Below, in pieces: positions 1-9,006 of a DNA stretch of 64,000 nt (position 1 is its first letter; each line of letters starts with the position of its first letter). Origin of the DNA: Bacteroidales bacterium (GTDB taxonomy: Bacteria > Bacteroidota > Bacteroidia > Bacteroidales > JAFGXI01). A program made the position numbers and the translations under genes. The stretch covers positions 1 to 64,000 of the forward strand of contig JAFGXI010000008.1 of the NCBI GenBank assembly GCA_016936665.1. The letters are read 5' to 3'. The notes under the pieces were generated by a model that saw nothing but the letters and a program-made list of their open reading frames with translations, had not been told where the DNA came from and ran no database searches.

Positions 1-36
1 AAATATCCTTAGATAAGCGTTATATTATTTCTATAG

Positions 37-74
37 CCTCGGCAGGGTTCCATAGAACTTTGTCGAGGTTTTTT
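37..74 (+). terminator. Rho-independent terminator of an upstream gene
   Basis: A 14-bp stem (5' arm starting CCTCGGCA, loop CATA) is followed by six T. Several pairs are G-U and would become A-C on the other strand, so it works as a + strand terminator. It implies a + strand gene ending just outside the window. Confidence 0.85.
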
Positions 75-119
75 ATGCAATTATTTTTTTATAGAACGGA
101 CTGGCAATATAGAACTAAA

Positions 120-986
120 TTATTGTAAATATTTGACAACCAAATCCGAAACATTAAAATTGAGAGACTGTTCATTTAATGCCTTCATTTCATCGTTATT
201 CAGCTTTTGTTCTACAATCTCCTCAACCATTAACAAAGGCTTTTCGTCTGGAGGTTCGGGAAACAAGTTTTGTTGTTTAAATAATCTGCGAGTCACAATA
301 GACACTTCGTATGCCCCCTTATAATTTCCTTGCTGTTCTAATAAATAAGCAATAGCTATTAATCCATATGCATCTTCAATTTCGGGTTCTTCTTCTTTTC
401 TTAGTTGATAATATTTTTTAATTAATTTTTTTGCAGTAACATAATCCCCTTTTGCAATTGACACAAACGATTTATTAAAATGGTCGATGGTGTACATACC
501 TTTAACACCAAGCAATGAGCTTAACTCAAGGCTTTCGTTATAAAATTGTTCAGCTCTTTCCATATTCCCAACCAAACGCCACATTTCTGCATTCATATGA
601 GCTCTATACATAAGCCAGCTTTTGTTTCCTGTATTTTCAGACAATAATTTAAGCTGATCACTTAAATCGGCGAGTTTATTGGTATCTAGCTTACGCTGAG
701 CATTTCGGCATAATGAAGTTAGTGCTCTACCAATTAGTGTGTCGTTTTGTGTTTTTCTTCCAAATTGTAGAACAGTATTTGCTAAATGTTCGGACTGCAC
801 ATCGTCTCCCTCTTTAAAAAGTTGATATGATTTTACAAGCATCTCTTTTGGAGAAAGAGTATCGTTACTAGACACTTGTACTGATGTATCTTTATGATTA
901 TCAGAATTTAATAATTGTGTATTGTTATCACATCCCAAAAAAATGGATAACAATAAAATACTTGAAAGGCGAAAAGAATTGCTCAT
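120..986 (-). CDS. TPR-like repeat lipoprotein
   Basis: A 288-residue protein of unknown function. The N-terminus starting MSNSF is a short lipoprotein signal with a lipobox ending LGC (Cys19), so it should be lipidated and sit in the cell envelope. The rest is helical with TPR-like pairs (about residues 45-230), for example around AEQFYNESLELSS, suggesting protein-protein contacts. I chose the ATG at 986 because the longer reading needs a TTG start and places charged residues ahead of the signal. It is transcribed toward the terminator at the window edge and diverges from the OmpA-domain gene. No catalytic motif is visible. Confidence 0.7.
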   Translation of the reverse strand: MSNSFRLSSILLLSIFLGCDNNTQLLNSDNHKDTSVQVSSNDTLSPKEMLVKSYQLFKEGDDVQSEHLANTVLQFGRKTQNDTLIGRALTSLCRNAQRKLDTNKLADLSDQLKLLSENTGNKSWLMYRAHMNAEMWRLVGNMERAEQFYNESLELSSLLGVKGMYTIDHFNKSFVSIAKGDYVTAKKLIKKYYQLRKEEEPEIEDAYGLIAIAYLLEQQGNYKGAYEVSIVTRRLFKQQNLFPEPPDEKPLLMVEEIVEQKLNNDEMKALNEQSLNFNVSDLVVKYLQ

Positions 987-1087
987 GTTTTTTTTAGATA
1001 AAGTTAACGAAATTTTCAAATCTTTATTAAAAATAAGTTTTTGTTTGAAAATAGAATTGTTGTAATTTGTTAGAAAATTTATTGACT

Positions 1088-1768
1088 ATGATTAAATATC
1101 TTATAACAATACAGCTTGCAATATTTGCATTTTCGATTAATGCACAAGTCGCAGACGAATATAACGCTTTACTTAATGGCTTGGTAACCGATTACTCCGA
1201 AAAGGTAAAGGCTAATGAAGAAGTGTCTTTTTATTCGCATAACACAAAAGAAACAAAGCGAGTTAAAACAGACGCTCAAGGAAAATTCAAAATATTATTA
1301 TCAAAAGGTGACACTTACAGTGTAAAACTATTGTCGTTTGACCAAGATATTGTTTTTAGCGACATTGAAGTCCCCAATCAGCCTGGTTTAATAGAATTCG
1401 AATATCAAATTAAATATCAGTTGCCACAAACATATATCCTAGAGAATGTGTATTTCGACACAGGAAAAGCAAGCCTAAAAGAGTCGTCGTTTCCTTCGCT
1501 CAACAATCTTGTAAAGGTTCTAAAACAAAATAAAAATTTAGTAATAGAAATCGGAGGTCACACAGACGATGTAGGCTCTTACGACAGCAATATGATCTTA
1601 TCTAAAAACAGAGCAGAATCGGTTAAAAAATATTTGATAACGAAAGGGGTTGTTGCAAATCAAATACAAACCAACGGCTATGGTAGTTCTCAGCCTATCG
1701 ATAGCAATGAGACTGAGGAAGGCAGACAAAAAAACCGAAGAACTCAAGTTACAGTTTTAAAACAGTAA
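1088..1768 (+). CDS. OmpA-family peptidoglycan-binding protein
   Basis: A 226-residue exported protein. A signal peptide (residues 1-18, ending SINA) is followed by a beta-rich domain at about 25-110 resembling the carboxypeptidase-regulatory/transthyretin-like folds common in this phylum. An OmpA C-terminal domain fills about 125-226, with the hallmark GHTDDVGSYDSN and the downstream NRAESV and RRTQVTV segments. The Asp and Arg of that domain bind diaminopimelate, so the protein should tether the outer membrane or a periplasmic complex to peptidoglycan. No beta-barrel is present, so it is not a porin. The ATG is preferred over an upstream TTG because it directly precedes the hydrophobic signal. 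Confidence 0.85.
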   Translation: MIKYLITIQLAIFAFSINAQVADEYNALLNGLVTDYSEKVKANEEVSFYSHNTKETKRVKTDAQGKFKILLSKGDTYSVKLLSFDQDIVFSDIEVPNQPGLIEFEYQIKYQLPQTYILENVYFDTGKASLKESSFPSLNNLVKVLKQNKNLVIEIGGHTDDVGSYDSNMILSKNRAESVKKYLITKGVVANQIQTNGYGSSQPIDSNETEEGRQKNRRTQVTVLKQ

Positions 1769-1839
1769 TTTTTAGAATTTAAAAAACAAAATATATTTAA
1801 ATTAAAATAATACAAACTATGTCTGATTGAAAAGAGATA

Positions 1840-1864
1840 CACACAAGTTTAATTAAATTGTGTG
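1840..1864. promoter_or_regulatory. Inverted repeat CACACAA-N11-TTGTGTG
   Basis: Perfect 7-bp arms flank an AT-only palindromic core (TTTAATTAAA). It sits 34 bp before the small membrane protein gene, in the 130-bp gap after the OmpA gene. No T-run follows, so an operator is more likely than a terminator. The binding protein is unknown. Confidence 0.4.
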
Positions 1865-1898
1865 AAATAATTCAAGCATAGGTCTAAATTTAAAAGAT

Positions 1899-2153
1899 AT
1901 GAAAAAATATTTATCAAAATCAGATATTGTAATCATTATTATCACGTTTATCTTATTCTCTTTTGCTTTGTTTTTGAAAGGGCTTACTCACGATATGCTA
2001 TTAGAAGCAGGAGTATTATTGGTATCAATAAAAATAATTATAATGAATTATAAGAATAGTAAATCGTCGGAATTAATAATTGAAGACTTAAAAAAAATTA
2101 AGAGCTCTATTGAAAAATTAGAAGAAAGCGATAATTTGAAATCAATGAAGTAG
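1899..2153 (+). CDS. Small two-TM membrane protein
   Basis: An 84-residue protein with two hydrophobic segments (about residues 9-27 and 33-49) separated by a short polar turn, then a Lys/Glu-rich, probably coiled-coil tail. I do not recognise a family. The layout resembles small inner-membrane proteins with a cytoplasmic coiled coil. It starts with ATG, has its own upstream gap of 130 bp, and is followed by another 132-bp gap, so it is probably monocistronic. Confidence 0.6.
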   Translation: MKKYLSKSDIVIIIITFILFSFALFLKGLTHDMLLEAGVLLVSIKIIIMNYKNSKSSELIIEDLKKIKSSIEKLEESDNLKSMK

Positions 2154-2285
2154 AGCTATAAATAGTAACTCATAAACAAAAATTAAAACAATTTTAATAG
2201 AAAACCAACAATTCGATGCTTTGAAATTAGAATTTAGAAAAGGTTCCTAAGTATTGTATTTGCGACATATTTTTGAAAAACAAAG

Positions 2286-3188
2286 ATGACAAAATCAATA
2301 TCAACACTAGAAGTGGTTCTTAATGGACTAATGAAACGCTATAAAGAGCGCGTATCGGATGTTCAAAAAATTATCGATTTAATGATTGAAAACCAATTAA
2401 TTAAGGCTGAAAACGAAATCTTAAACGATCATATTGCATTTCGAACATTAGGCTTAGAGCATCTTGGCATTGCTTCGTTAGAAAAGATATTTTTACATTA
2501 TGGCTATCAAAAGAAAGACGCTTACGAATTTCCACAAAAAAAGCTTAAAGCTTTTTGGTTCGCCCCTCCACTACCCCACTTTCCTCGCATTTTCATTAGC
2601 CAGCTTATGGTAGATCAGTTATCAGAAAAAGCTCAATCAATTATTAACAAATACACAAGAACGATAAAGAAAGATCCGGTAGATGCCCTAAATCTAAATG
2701 ATGCTAGTCAGGTCGATAATTTTTTACACAGTCCTTTGTGGCAAACGCCTACATTGGAAGACTACCAGTATTTAGAGGAAGAAAGTGAATATGCCGCTTG
2801 GGTTATCTATAACCGTCTGTTTCTCAATCATTTTACAATAAGTATCCATCAACTTCCGAAAGGATATAATACCATCGAAGACTTCAATCGATTTTTAGAA
2901 ATTAATCATTTAACACTCAATAATTCTGGAGGTAAATTAAAAATCAGCCACGATGGTTTATTAAAGCAAAGCTCTACGATTGCAGGAATGATTAAAGGCG
3001 AATTTATTGCTACAGATGGTTCCTCCATTTCTAAAACGATTCCTGGTTCGTATGTCGAATTCGCCGAACGAGACCTTCTTAATCCTAACGATAATACATC
3101 CGGAAAAAGACGCGAAGGGTTCGAAGCCAACAATGCTAACCACATATTCGAAAGCACCTATAAAAATCAAACCCAACGAAAGAATTAA
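2286..3188 (+). CDS. hglS: 2-oxoadipate dioxygenase/decarboxylase (HglS, DUF1338 family)
   Basis: A 300-residue non-haem iron enzyme of the DUF1338 family. Characterised members convert 2-oxoadipate to D-2-hydroxyglutarate in lysine catabolism. The motif DHIAFRT supplies His49 and Arg53, NHFT supplies His182 and YVEFAERD supplies Glu258. This matches the His/His/Glu metal triad and substrate Arg of Pseudomonas HglS in order and in the His-x3-Arg spacing. The length is shorter than the proteobacterial enzyme. A TATTTTTG -7 box at 2268-2275 lies just before the start, giving a very short leader. A lysine-ketoglutarate-reductase-like gene 6.5 kb downstream supports a lysine-degradation role, although the two genes are not an operon. 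Confidence 0.85.
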   Translation: MTKSISTLEVVLNGLMKRYKERVSDVQKIIDLMIENQLIKAENEILNDHIAFRTLGLEHLGIASLEKIFLHYGYQKKDAYEFPQKKLKAFWFAPPLPHFPRIFISQLMVDQLSEKAQSIINKYTRTIKKDPVDALNLNDASQVDNFLHSPLWQTPTLEDYQYLEEESEYAAWVIYNRLFLNHFTISIHQLPKGYNTIEDFNRFLEINHLTLNNSGGKLKISHDGLLKQSSTIAGMIKGEFIATDGSSISKTIPGSYVEFAERDLLNPNDNTSGKRREGFEANNANHIFESTYKNQTQRKN

Positions 3189-3230
3189 TCAACACAGCTC
3201 TCAATTTAGTGTGTTTGAGTTAGGCTTCGG

Positions 3231-3251
3231 ACAGATAATTCTGTACTTTTG
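3231..3251 (+). promoter_or_regulatory. umuD promoter with palindromic operator candidate
   Basis: An exact -7 box TACTTTTG (3244-3251) is abutted by the palindrome ACAGA-TAAT-TCTGT (3231-3244), whose last base is the first base of the -7 box. A dyad in that position in front of an SOS mutagenesis operon fits a LexA-type or other SOS repressor site. The binding protein is inferred. No good TTG -33 element is seen. Confidence 0.55.
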
Positions 3252-3266
3252 TTTAGAGAAAAACAA

Positions 3267-3719
3267 ATGACAATATTACATAAAATACACCGGTCAAAAA
3301 CCATCGACTTTTATAGTGTTAGTACAGTCACAAAGCTCGACCTTCCACTTATCGAAAACGGGATTAGTGCAGGTTTTCCTTCACCTGCCGACGATTTTAT
3401 GGATGTGTCTATCGATTTGAACAGAGATCTAATTAAAAATCCGGCATCGACTTTTTTAGGGAAAGTAAGTGGAGACTCTATGCAAGATTTAGGCATCAAC
3501 GATGGCGATTTAATTGTGATAGACAAAAGCTTAGAGCCAAGCAACGGAAAGATAGCAGTTTGTTTTATCGATGGAGAATTCACTTTAAAAACCATCAGAA
3601 TAGAAAACGACAAACTATGGCTGGTTCCTGCTAATGCTAAGTACAAACCTATAGAAGTTACAGAAGATAATCATTTTGTCGTTTGGGGCATATTAGTACA
3701 CGTCATTAAATCGTTTTAA
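3267..3719 (+). CDS. umuD: Translesion polymerase V autoproteolytic subunit UmuD
   Basis: A 150-residue S24 (LexA-like) peptidase. The self-cleavage site is Ala35-Gly36 in SAGFPSP, the nucleophile Ser71 lies in SGDSM and the general base Lys108 in FTLKTI, as in UmuD. RecA-stimulated self-cleavage converts it to UmuD', which joins UmuC to form DNA polymerase V. No HTH domain is present, so it is not LexA. ATG 3267 is used because the upstream TTG would sit inside the -7 box. It is separated from umuC by a single base, so the pair is translationally coupled. Confidence 0.93.
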   Translation: MTILHKIHRSKTIDFYSVSTVTKLDLPLIENGISAGFPSPADDFMDVSIDLNRDLIKNPASTFLGKVSGDSMQDLGINDGDLIVIDKSLEPSNGKIAVCFIDGEFTLKTIRIENDKLWLVPANAKYKPIEVTEDNHFVVWGILVHVIKSF

Positions 3720-3720
3720 A

Positions 3721-4980
3721 ATGTTTGCTTTAGTCGACTGTAATAACTTTTATGCTTCGTGCGAGAGGGTTTTCCGTCCCGATCTTAATGGAAAACCGGT
3801 GGTTGTGTTATCGAACAACGACGGTTGTATTATTGCTAGAAGTAACGAGGCTAAAAAGCACATTCCAATGGGAGCACCAGCCTTTAAGTTCAAAGATGTT
3901 ATTCAAAAAAACAAGGTTCATGTTTTCTCGGCTAATTTCTCACTTTATGGCGACATGAGTCATCGAGTGATGAGTATTTTAGAAGACCTTGCTCCCGAAA
4001 TCGAAATTTATAGTATAGACGAAGCCTTTCTGAAATATGGACAAAGCCCTTATCTCAACTTCCAAGCTGAAGGCGAAAAAATTTCCAACCGCATAAAACG
4101 CTCTACAGGTATTCCTGTTAGCGTGGGTTACGCTCCTACCAAAGCCCTCTCGAAAGTGGCGAATGCTATTGCAAAAAAATTCCCCGAACGTACCAATAGC
4201 GTTTATATAATCGACAGTGAAGAAAAACGCATCAAAGCATTAAAGTGGCTCAAGATCGAGGATGTATGGGGTATTGGCAGAAAAAATTCTGCAAAACTAA
4301 AACTCATTAATGTTTACACGGCTTTCGATTTTACACAAATAAGCCCGCTTTGGGTAAAAAAACACTTAAGCATTACTGGTCTACAACTTCAGAACGAATT
4401 ATTAGGAATACCTAATTTAGACTTAGATGTTTACGGCACAAAAAAAAGCATAGCGACAACACGAACCTTCGAACGAAATTATTCTGATTTTGATCAGATT
4501 AAAGAACGAGTTAGCACCTTTGCTATTAAAAATGCCGAAAAACTCCGCCGACAAAAATCGGTATGCAATACCATGATGATTTTCGTCCATACCAACGGAT
4601 TTCGTAAAGATTTACAACAGTACGCCCAAAATATCGTTTTTAAACTCCCCTACGCCAGCAATTCCTCAATAGAACTATCAAAATTTGCAGTAGAAGGTCT
4701 TAGAAAGATATTTAAAGAAGGATATTTATACAAAAAAGCGGGTGTAATTGTAATGGATTTAGAAGACGAAAAACACTTACAAATGCGATTGTTTGATAAT
4801 TCAAACCCAAAGCACAAACCCTTAATGGAGACTATGGATAGAATTAATCATCGCTATGGCAATGCCAAACTTAAGCTCGCCAATCAAGATTTAAAACGGA
4901 CTTGGAAAATGAATCAAGAACAACTTTCTCCCCAGTATACGACCAAGTTATCCGACATCATCACAGTAAAATCTGAATAA
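3721..4980 (+). CDS. umuC: DNA polymerase V catalytic subunit UmuC
   Basis: A 419-residue Y-family polymerase. The N-terminal palm/finger signature [17 protein letters not shown] and [12 protein letters not shown] is followed by the catalytic IYSIDEAFL and a helix-hairpin-helix region ([11 protein letters not shown], about 178-188). The C-terminal UmuC-specific domain ends in a zone that usually contacts the beta clamp. It performs error-prone bypass of DNA lesions with UmuD'. It lies between umuD and a SRAP gene with almost no spacing, so the three form one SOS operon. Confidence 0.95.
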   Translation: MFALVDCNNFYASCERVFRPDLNGKPVVVLSNNDGCIIARSNEAKKHIPMGAPAFKFKDVIQKNKVHVFSANFSLYGDMSHRVMSILEDLAPEIEIYSIDEAFLKYGQSPYLNFQAEGEKISNRIKRSTGIPVSVGYAPTKALSKVANAIAKKFPERTNSVYIIDSEEKRIKALKWLKIEDVWGIGRKNSAKLKLINVYTAFDFTQISPLWVKKHLSITGLQLQNELLGIPNLDLDVYGTKKSIATTRTFERNYSDFDQIKERVSTFAIKNAEKLRRQKSVCNTMMIFVHTNGFRKDLQQYAQNIVFKLPYASNSSIELSKFAVEGLRKIFKEGYLYKKAGVIVMDLEDEKHLQMRLFDNSNPKHKPLMETMDRINHRYGNAKLKLANQDLKRTWKMNQEQLSPQYTTKLSDIITVKSE

Positions 4981-4982
4981 TT

Positions 4983-5609
4983 ATGTGTTTTTGGATGCAA
5001 CAAAGTAGCGATGCCCAAAAGCTTGAAAATCGTTTTGGAGCAAAAATTAAAGACAGAACACAATTTGCAACAGCAGAAAAATATTCTGGGTTTGAGCACC
5101 CAAATACACCCGTAATAATTGATAGCGAAAGAGGTTATATTCAACATTTTTACTGGGGGTTAATTCCTCAGTGGGCCAATAATGATGATATTAAAAATTA
5201 CACCCTCAATGCCAGAATAGAAAGCTTAAAAGACAAACCTTCTTTCAAAGATAGTGTAAATAAAAGGTGCCTCGTTATTACAAGCGGTTTCTACGAGTGG
5301 CAATGGGAAGATAAAAAAGGAAAGAAAAAGACGCCCTATTTTATTACAACAAGCGATGACGAGCCTTTTGCTTTTGCCGGAATATACTCTAACTGGCTCG
5401 ACAAAAGCACCGGAGAAATTATAAAAACTTATAGCATTGTTACAACAGCAGCCAATGAACTAATGCGTAAAATACACAACTCGAAACAGCGTATGCCCGT
5501 CATTTTAAATCGAGGAAACGAACAGGAATGGCTTAACGGCATGTCGTTACAATCGTTCGAAAAATCAGATATAGAACTAAAAGCAACCAATCTTCAGATA
5601 GTGTCTTAA
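4983..5609 (+). CDS. SRAP/HMCES-type abasic-site shielding protein (YedK family)
   Basis: A 208-residue SOS-response-associated peptidase family protein. The catalytic Cys2 directly follows the initiator Met (MCFW). The other conserved residues are Asn76 (LNARIE), Glu105 (SGFYEWQ) and His165 (HNSKQRMPVIL). Family members form a thiazolidine crosslink with abasic sites in single-stranded DNA and protect them from breakage. It starts two bases after the umuC stop, so it is co-expressed with polymerase V. This pairs a lesion-bypass polymerase with a protein that handles abasic sites at stalled forks. Confidence 0.92.
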   Translation: MCFWMQQSSDAQKLENRFGAKIKDRTQFATAEKYSGFEHPNTPVIIDSERGYIQHFYWGLIPQWANNDDIKNYTLNARIESLKDKPSFKDSVNKRCLVITSGFYEWQWEDKKGKKKTPYFITTSDDEPFAFAGIYSNWLDKSTGEIIKTYSIVTTAANELMRKIHNSKQRMPVILNRGNEQEWLNGMSLQSFEKSDIELKATNLQIVS

Positions 5610-5633
5610 TAAATCCTAAACACAAAATAAACT

Positions 5634-6874
5634 ATGAATAAAACAGTAATCATAATAGGTGCTGGATTTGCCGGTATCAATTTAGCACGAAAGCTTGATC
5701 CGAATTTTTTCGATGTTCTTCTTATTGATAAAAATAACTATCACCAATTTCAACCTCTACTTTACCAAGTAGCAACAGCACAAATAGAACCAACGACAAT
5801 ATCCTTCCCTATTCGGTATATTTTCCGAAAAGATAAACATATCAGCATCCGATTAGCAAAAGCATTAAGCATCGATACTCAAGAGCAAAGCATAGAAACA
5901 GATAATGGTACTTTCAAATACGATTATCTAGTTTTAGCTATGGGTGGAAAAACAAACTTTTTCGGACACGATGAAATTAGCAAATATGCTATATCTCTCA
6001 AAACAACAATGGATGCTCTCGAAATAAGGAATCATATTTTAGAGAATTTTGAGGCAATCGTTAACCATACCTACGAAAAAAACGAATCGTTATATAATAT
6101 TGTGGTTGTGGGTGGTGGCCCAACCGGAGTAGAACTTTCGGGGGCTTTCGCAGAAATAAAACGCGACATTCTTCCGAAAGATTATCATAGCGTCGATTTT
6201 TCAAAATAAAGATCATATTAATCGAAGGCACTGCCAATACCCTAAACTCGATGAGTAAAAAGAGTCAAATCGACTCACTACATTATCTTCAAAAAATGGG
6301 TATCGAGATCCTAACCAACACTTTTGTTGTGTCGTACGATGGCGAACTTCTTAAAACCAACAACGGGAAAACTATTAAAACAAAAACTGTAATTTGGTCG
6401 GCAGGTATTTCAGCAAATACTATTCAAGGTATTCCAAAAACATCAGTAGGCCAAGGGCAACGTCTGTTGGTCGATCAGACCAACGCCCTTGAATATACAG
6501 AAGCTGTTTATGTGCTCGGAGACATGGCACTAATGAAAACACCTAAATACCCCAACGGACACCCGCAATTAGCAAATGTTGCCATCAATCAAGCGAAAAA
6601 TTTAGCTAAAAACTTAAAACGAAAAGAACAAGGTTTAGAACTAAAAAAATACGAATACACCGACCTTGGAACCATGGCTACTGTAGGTAGAAATAAGTCG
6701 GTGGTCGACCTGCCTACAGTACATTTAAAAGGCTTCTTCGCATGGGCTATTTGGATGTTTCTTCATTTAATGCTAATTTTAAGTGTGAAAAACAAATTGA
6801 TAATATTTATTAATTGGGCATGGGCATATATTACAAAAAACTCTGCTCTTAGAATTATTATCAAAGAACATTAA
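5634..6874 (+). pseudogene. ndh: Type II NADH dehydrogenase (NDH-2), broken by a single frameshift
   Basis: Two adjacent reading frames together make one NDH-2 of usual length. The first (5634-6209) holds the FAD-binding GAGFAG motif (residues 9-14), HQFQPLLYQVA and the NADH-binding GGGPTGVE, and ends DFSK-stop. The second resumes in the -1 frame: its in-frame reading before its first ATG (6251) gives IKIILIEG, exactly what should follow DFSK, and it continues to WSAGI and the C-terminal membrane-anchoring helices. The shift falls in the run TCAAAATAA near 6203-6206 and is explained by loss of one A. NDH-2 passes electrons from NADH to menaquinone without pumping protons. It is either a real inactivating mutation or a sequencing/assembly error in a homopolymer. 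The rest of the coding sequence looks intact, so it is recent. Confidence 0.88.
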
Positions 6875-6899
6875 ATATAGAAACGATGGCAAATAACAA

Positions 6900-7433
6900 T
6901 CAACGCTTCCTTGTATATGTACTTTGAACAATCTGGCTTAAAAACACTTCACTTTTGACTAATTCGAAATGTAGAGGATTTATTAATGGGCCAAATAATG
7001 GACTACCACCCCCAAGTAGAAGTGGCATGGTAGTAATTGTAAGCTCATCAATTAAATCGTAAGATAAAAATTGCTGAATCGTATTTCCGCCATCGATGTA
7101 TAGTTGATTGTAGCCTTTAGATCGAATTGTTTGAAGTATATTATTTGGGCTCCCTTTCATCAATTCAATTTGGGCATTGAGGTTTGGCAATACACTCGTC
7201 AAACGTCGACTAAGTATAAATACAGGAACCGCATATGGCCACTCTATATCCATTTTAGCAATTGTTTCATATGTTTTCCTTCCCATAATTATCGCATCTA
7301 CATTAGTCATAAAGGAAGCATATCCCATATCGTTTTGCTCAGGATTAGGAATTGAGTTTAACCACTCTAAGGAATTTTTAACATCGCTAATATATCCATC
7401 TATACTACAAGCAATAAACACTTTATTTTTCAT
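6900..7433 (-). CDS. Dihydrofolate reductase-fold protein (RibD C-terminal-like)
   Basis: A 177-residue protein of the family around YyaP/YwjB. It has the NADPH-binding layout of the fold: the N-terminal strand KVFIACSIDGYI, then AIIMGRKTYETI (about 48-59), and the glycine-rich LYIDGGNTIQQFL and LLLGGGSPLFG. It lacks the full active-site pattern of FolA, so it is probably a pyrimidine- or pterin-type reductase of unknown substrate rather than the housekeeping enzyme. It is convergent with the broken ndh gene, with only 25 bp between them and no obvious terminator. It stands alone. Confidence 0.8.
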   Translation of the reverse strand: MKNKVFIACSIDGYISDVKNSLEWLNSIPNPEQNDMGYASFMTNVDAIIMGRKTYETIAKMDIEWPYAVPVFILSRRLTSVLPNLNAQIELMKGSPNNILQTIRSKGYNQLYIDGGNTIQQFLSYDLIDELTITTMPLLLGGGSPLFGPLINPLHFELVKSEVFLSQIVQSTYTRKR

Positions 7434-7577
7434 AAAATATTCTAAACCAATTAATTATAAAAAAGCAAAAAAAGCAAAAATTTCTTAAAATATCAATTCT
7501 TTAAATGCACAACGAGTTATAAATACTATATTTATAGTCTAAAGTGCCCTGTTAAACAAGCTTTAATGCTGCACAAT

Positions 7578-7613
7578 AAAAAAAGAGAATAGGTCTAGAT
7601 TTACTCAAGGCCT
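7578..7613 (-). terminator. Probable terminator of the small peptide gene
   Basis: Read on the minus strand, arms AGGCCTTGA and TCTAGACCT (two mismatches) are followed, after a few bases, by seven T. It is just downstream of the 47-codon gene and supports that gene being real. Confidence 0.45.
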
Positions 7614-7627
7614 TCTTTTTGGTGTGT

Positions 7628-7771
7628 TTATGCACATATACAGTATAATGTAGATATCTGATAATTTGCTACAGTATCCAAATCTACATAGGTTGTATCT
7701 GCTTTTGCATCATTTCCTAGAAATGTGATGAAGCTGATAGGTAGTACTAAAGTTATAACTAAATTTTTCAT
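7628..7771 (-). CDS. Small secreted peptide, 47 residues
   Basis: This is an ATG-initiated reading frame in a 376-bp gap that otherwise holds no gene. Its N-terminus, MKNLVITLVLPISFITFLG, is a good signal peptide, with a likely cleavage after AKA (about residue 24). That leaves a 23-residue mature peptide, DTTYVDLDTVANYQISTLYC plus ICA, with two cysteines as Cys-Ile-Cys near the end. It starts 38 bp after the stop of the AAA ATPase gene on the same strand and is followed by a terminator-like hairpin, so it may share that transcript. I do not recognise a family. Confidence 0.5.
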   Translation of the reverse strand: MKNLVITLVLPISFITFLGNDAKADTTYVDLDTVANYQISTLYCICA

Positions 7772-7809
7772 TGTTTTGTTTTTTTCAAATCAGTAATTTT
7801 TAGAAGTAC

Positions 7810-9003
7810 CTAATACAAAAAGCCAAACAGCCATAAGGGTATTTTATTTTTAAAACCATATTCTATATCGTCAACAGCTAAATACGATTGCTCCATGCCG
7901 GCTATTTGTTTTTGGGTTTTGTTTTTGCCGCCTACTTCAAAATAGTATTGTTCGTCCACTAAAAAATCGGCCTGCTTTGGGTAAGTTATAGCATGCTTTG
8001 CCGAAAGTTGGTTTAAGAAAAAACTCTCTCTTATATGGCCTAAATTTTCACTCCCCGGTGCTAATGTATAACTTAAATTGGGATTTTCAAGAAATATTTT
8101 ATCTGGCTTCTGCAACAAACTAATACCATGAGCATCAGCATATAACACATTAATTAATTTACTATCTGCTAAGTGTTTAATGTATTCCACCAAGGTATTT
8201 CGGCTTATGCCTATTCTTTCGGAAAGCTTAGATATATTGGGCTTAAACGGTACAGAATGAGCAATAATGTAGAGCAACTGTTTCATTTTATCTATCTTGC
8301 TTTTATCTACATCGCGCAAGATAGGCAATTCTATTTCTATAACCATATTTACAAGCGATTGTAAACGATGCCTGTAAAAATCATTGGATTCGTTAAAAAA
8401 TGGATAATAACCCGCTTTTAGGTAGGTTTTAAAAAACTTTAAGGGCTTTATACTTTGTGTTATTTCGGAAGCTATTTGCTGATGGTTTTCTAATATCTCG
8501 TCTAAAGCATAAGCCGTAAAAGCGCTTTGTTGAGTAAAGTTAATGTACTCTCTAAAAGACATGCCTTGCATTGTAAAAACAAGGGCTCTTCGGCTTAAAT
8601 CGGCTTTTGAGTTTAAAATTTCCAACAAAGAAGAGGCCGTAAATGTAACTTTAAGGTTTTTATGTAAATCGTATATATTCTTAAGCTCTACCGGCCAATT
8701 GCTATACTTATGCACCTCGTCGATAAACAAATGCTCGCCGCCATTAGCCACAAATTCTTTTGCTAATTGCACCAAGCTGTTATCTGAAAAATACAGGTTA
8801 TCTAAACTCACATACAAAGCCGTTTGATCGTATGCATAGGTTTGTTTAATGTATTGTAGTATCATGGTTGTTTTACCAACACCTCTAAACCCTTGTATAC
8901 CCATTAGGCGGGCAGTCCACGGTAGTTGATCGTGCAGATACCTCTTAAAACCTAAATCGGTATTATCTAATAAAATTCTATGTTCGTCGAATAATTGCTC
9001 CAT
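7810..9003 (-). CDS. AAA ATPase with DUF4143-type C-terminus
   Basis: A 397-residue ATPase of the AAA_14/DUF4143 architecture. The Walker A motif is GFRGVGKTT (about 38-46) and the Walker B-like sequence is HLFIDEVHKY (about 91-100). A winged-helix-like segment follows (LSERIGISRNTLVEYIKHL, about 265-285), then a PD-(D/E)XK-like end with ADFLVDEQYYFEVGGKNK. Proteins of this layout are widespread in Bacteroidota, often scattered and horizontally moved. Their biochemical role is not settled. Its promoter region carries strong dyads (see neighbouring entries), so it may be autoregulated. The 47-residue secreted peptide gene follows it. Confidence 0.82.
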   Translation of the reverse strand: MEQLFDEHRILLDNTDLGFKRYLHDQLPWTARLMGIQGFRGVGKTTMILQYIKQTYAYDQTALYVSLDNLYFSDNSLVQLAKEFVANGGEHLFIDEVHKYSNWPVELKNIYDLHKNLKVTFTASSLLEILNSKADLSRRALVFTMQGMSFREYINFTQQSAFTAYALDEILENHQQIASEITQSIKPLKFFKTYLKAGYYPFFNESNDFYRHRLQSLVNMVIEIELPILRDVDKSKIDKMKQLLYIIAHSVPFKPNISKLSERIGISRNTLVEYIKHLADSKLINVLYADAHGISLLQKPDKIFLENPNLSYTLAPGSENLGHIRESFFLNQLSAKHAITYPKQADFLVDEQYYFEVGGKNKTQKQIAGMEQSYLAVDDIEYGFKNKIPLWLFGFLY

Positions 9004-9006
9004 TTA

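Noticed and set aside
6190..6260. Programmed -1 frameshift in ndh
   Set aside because: No canonical X XXY YYZ slippery heptamer is in frame; a single lost A in a homopolymer explains the data better, and NDH-2 is not known to use recoding.
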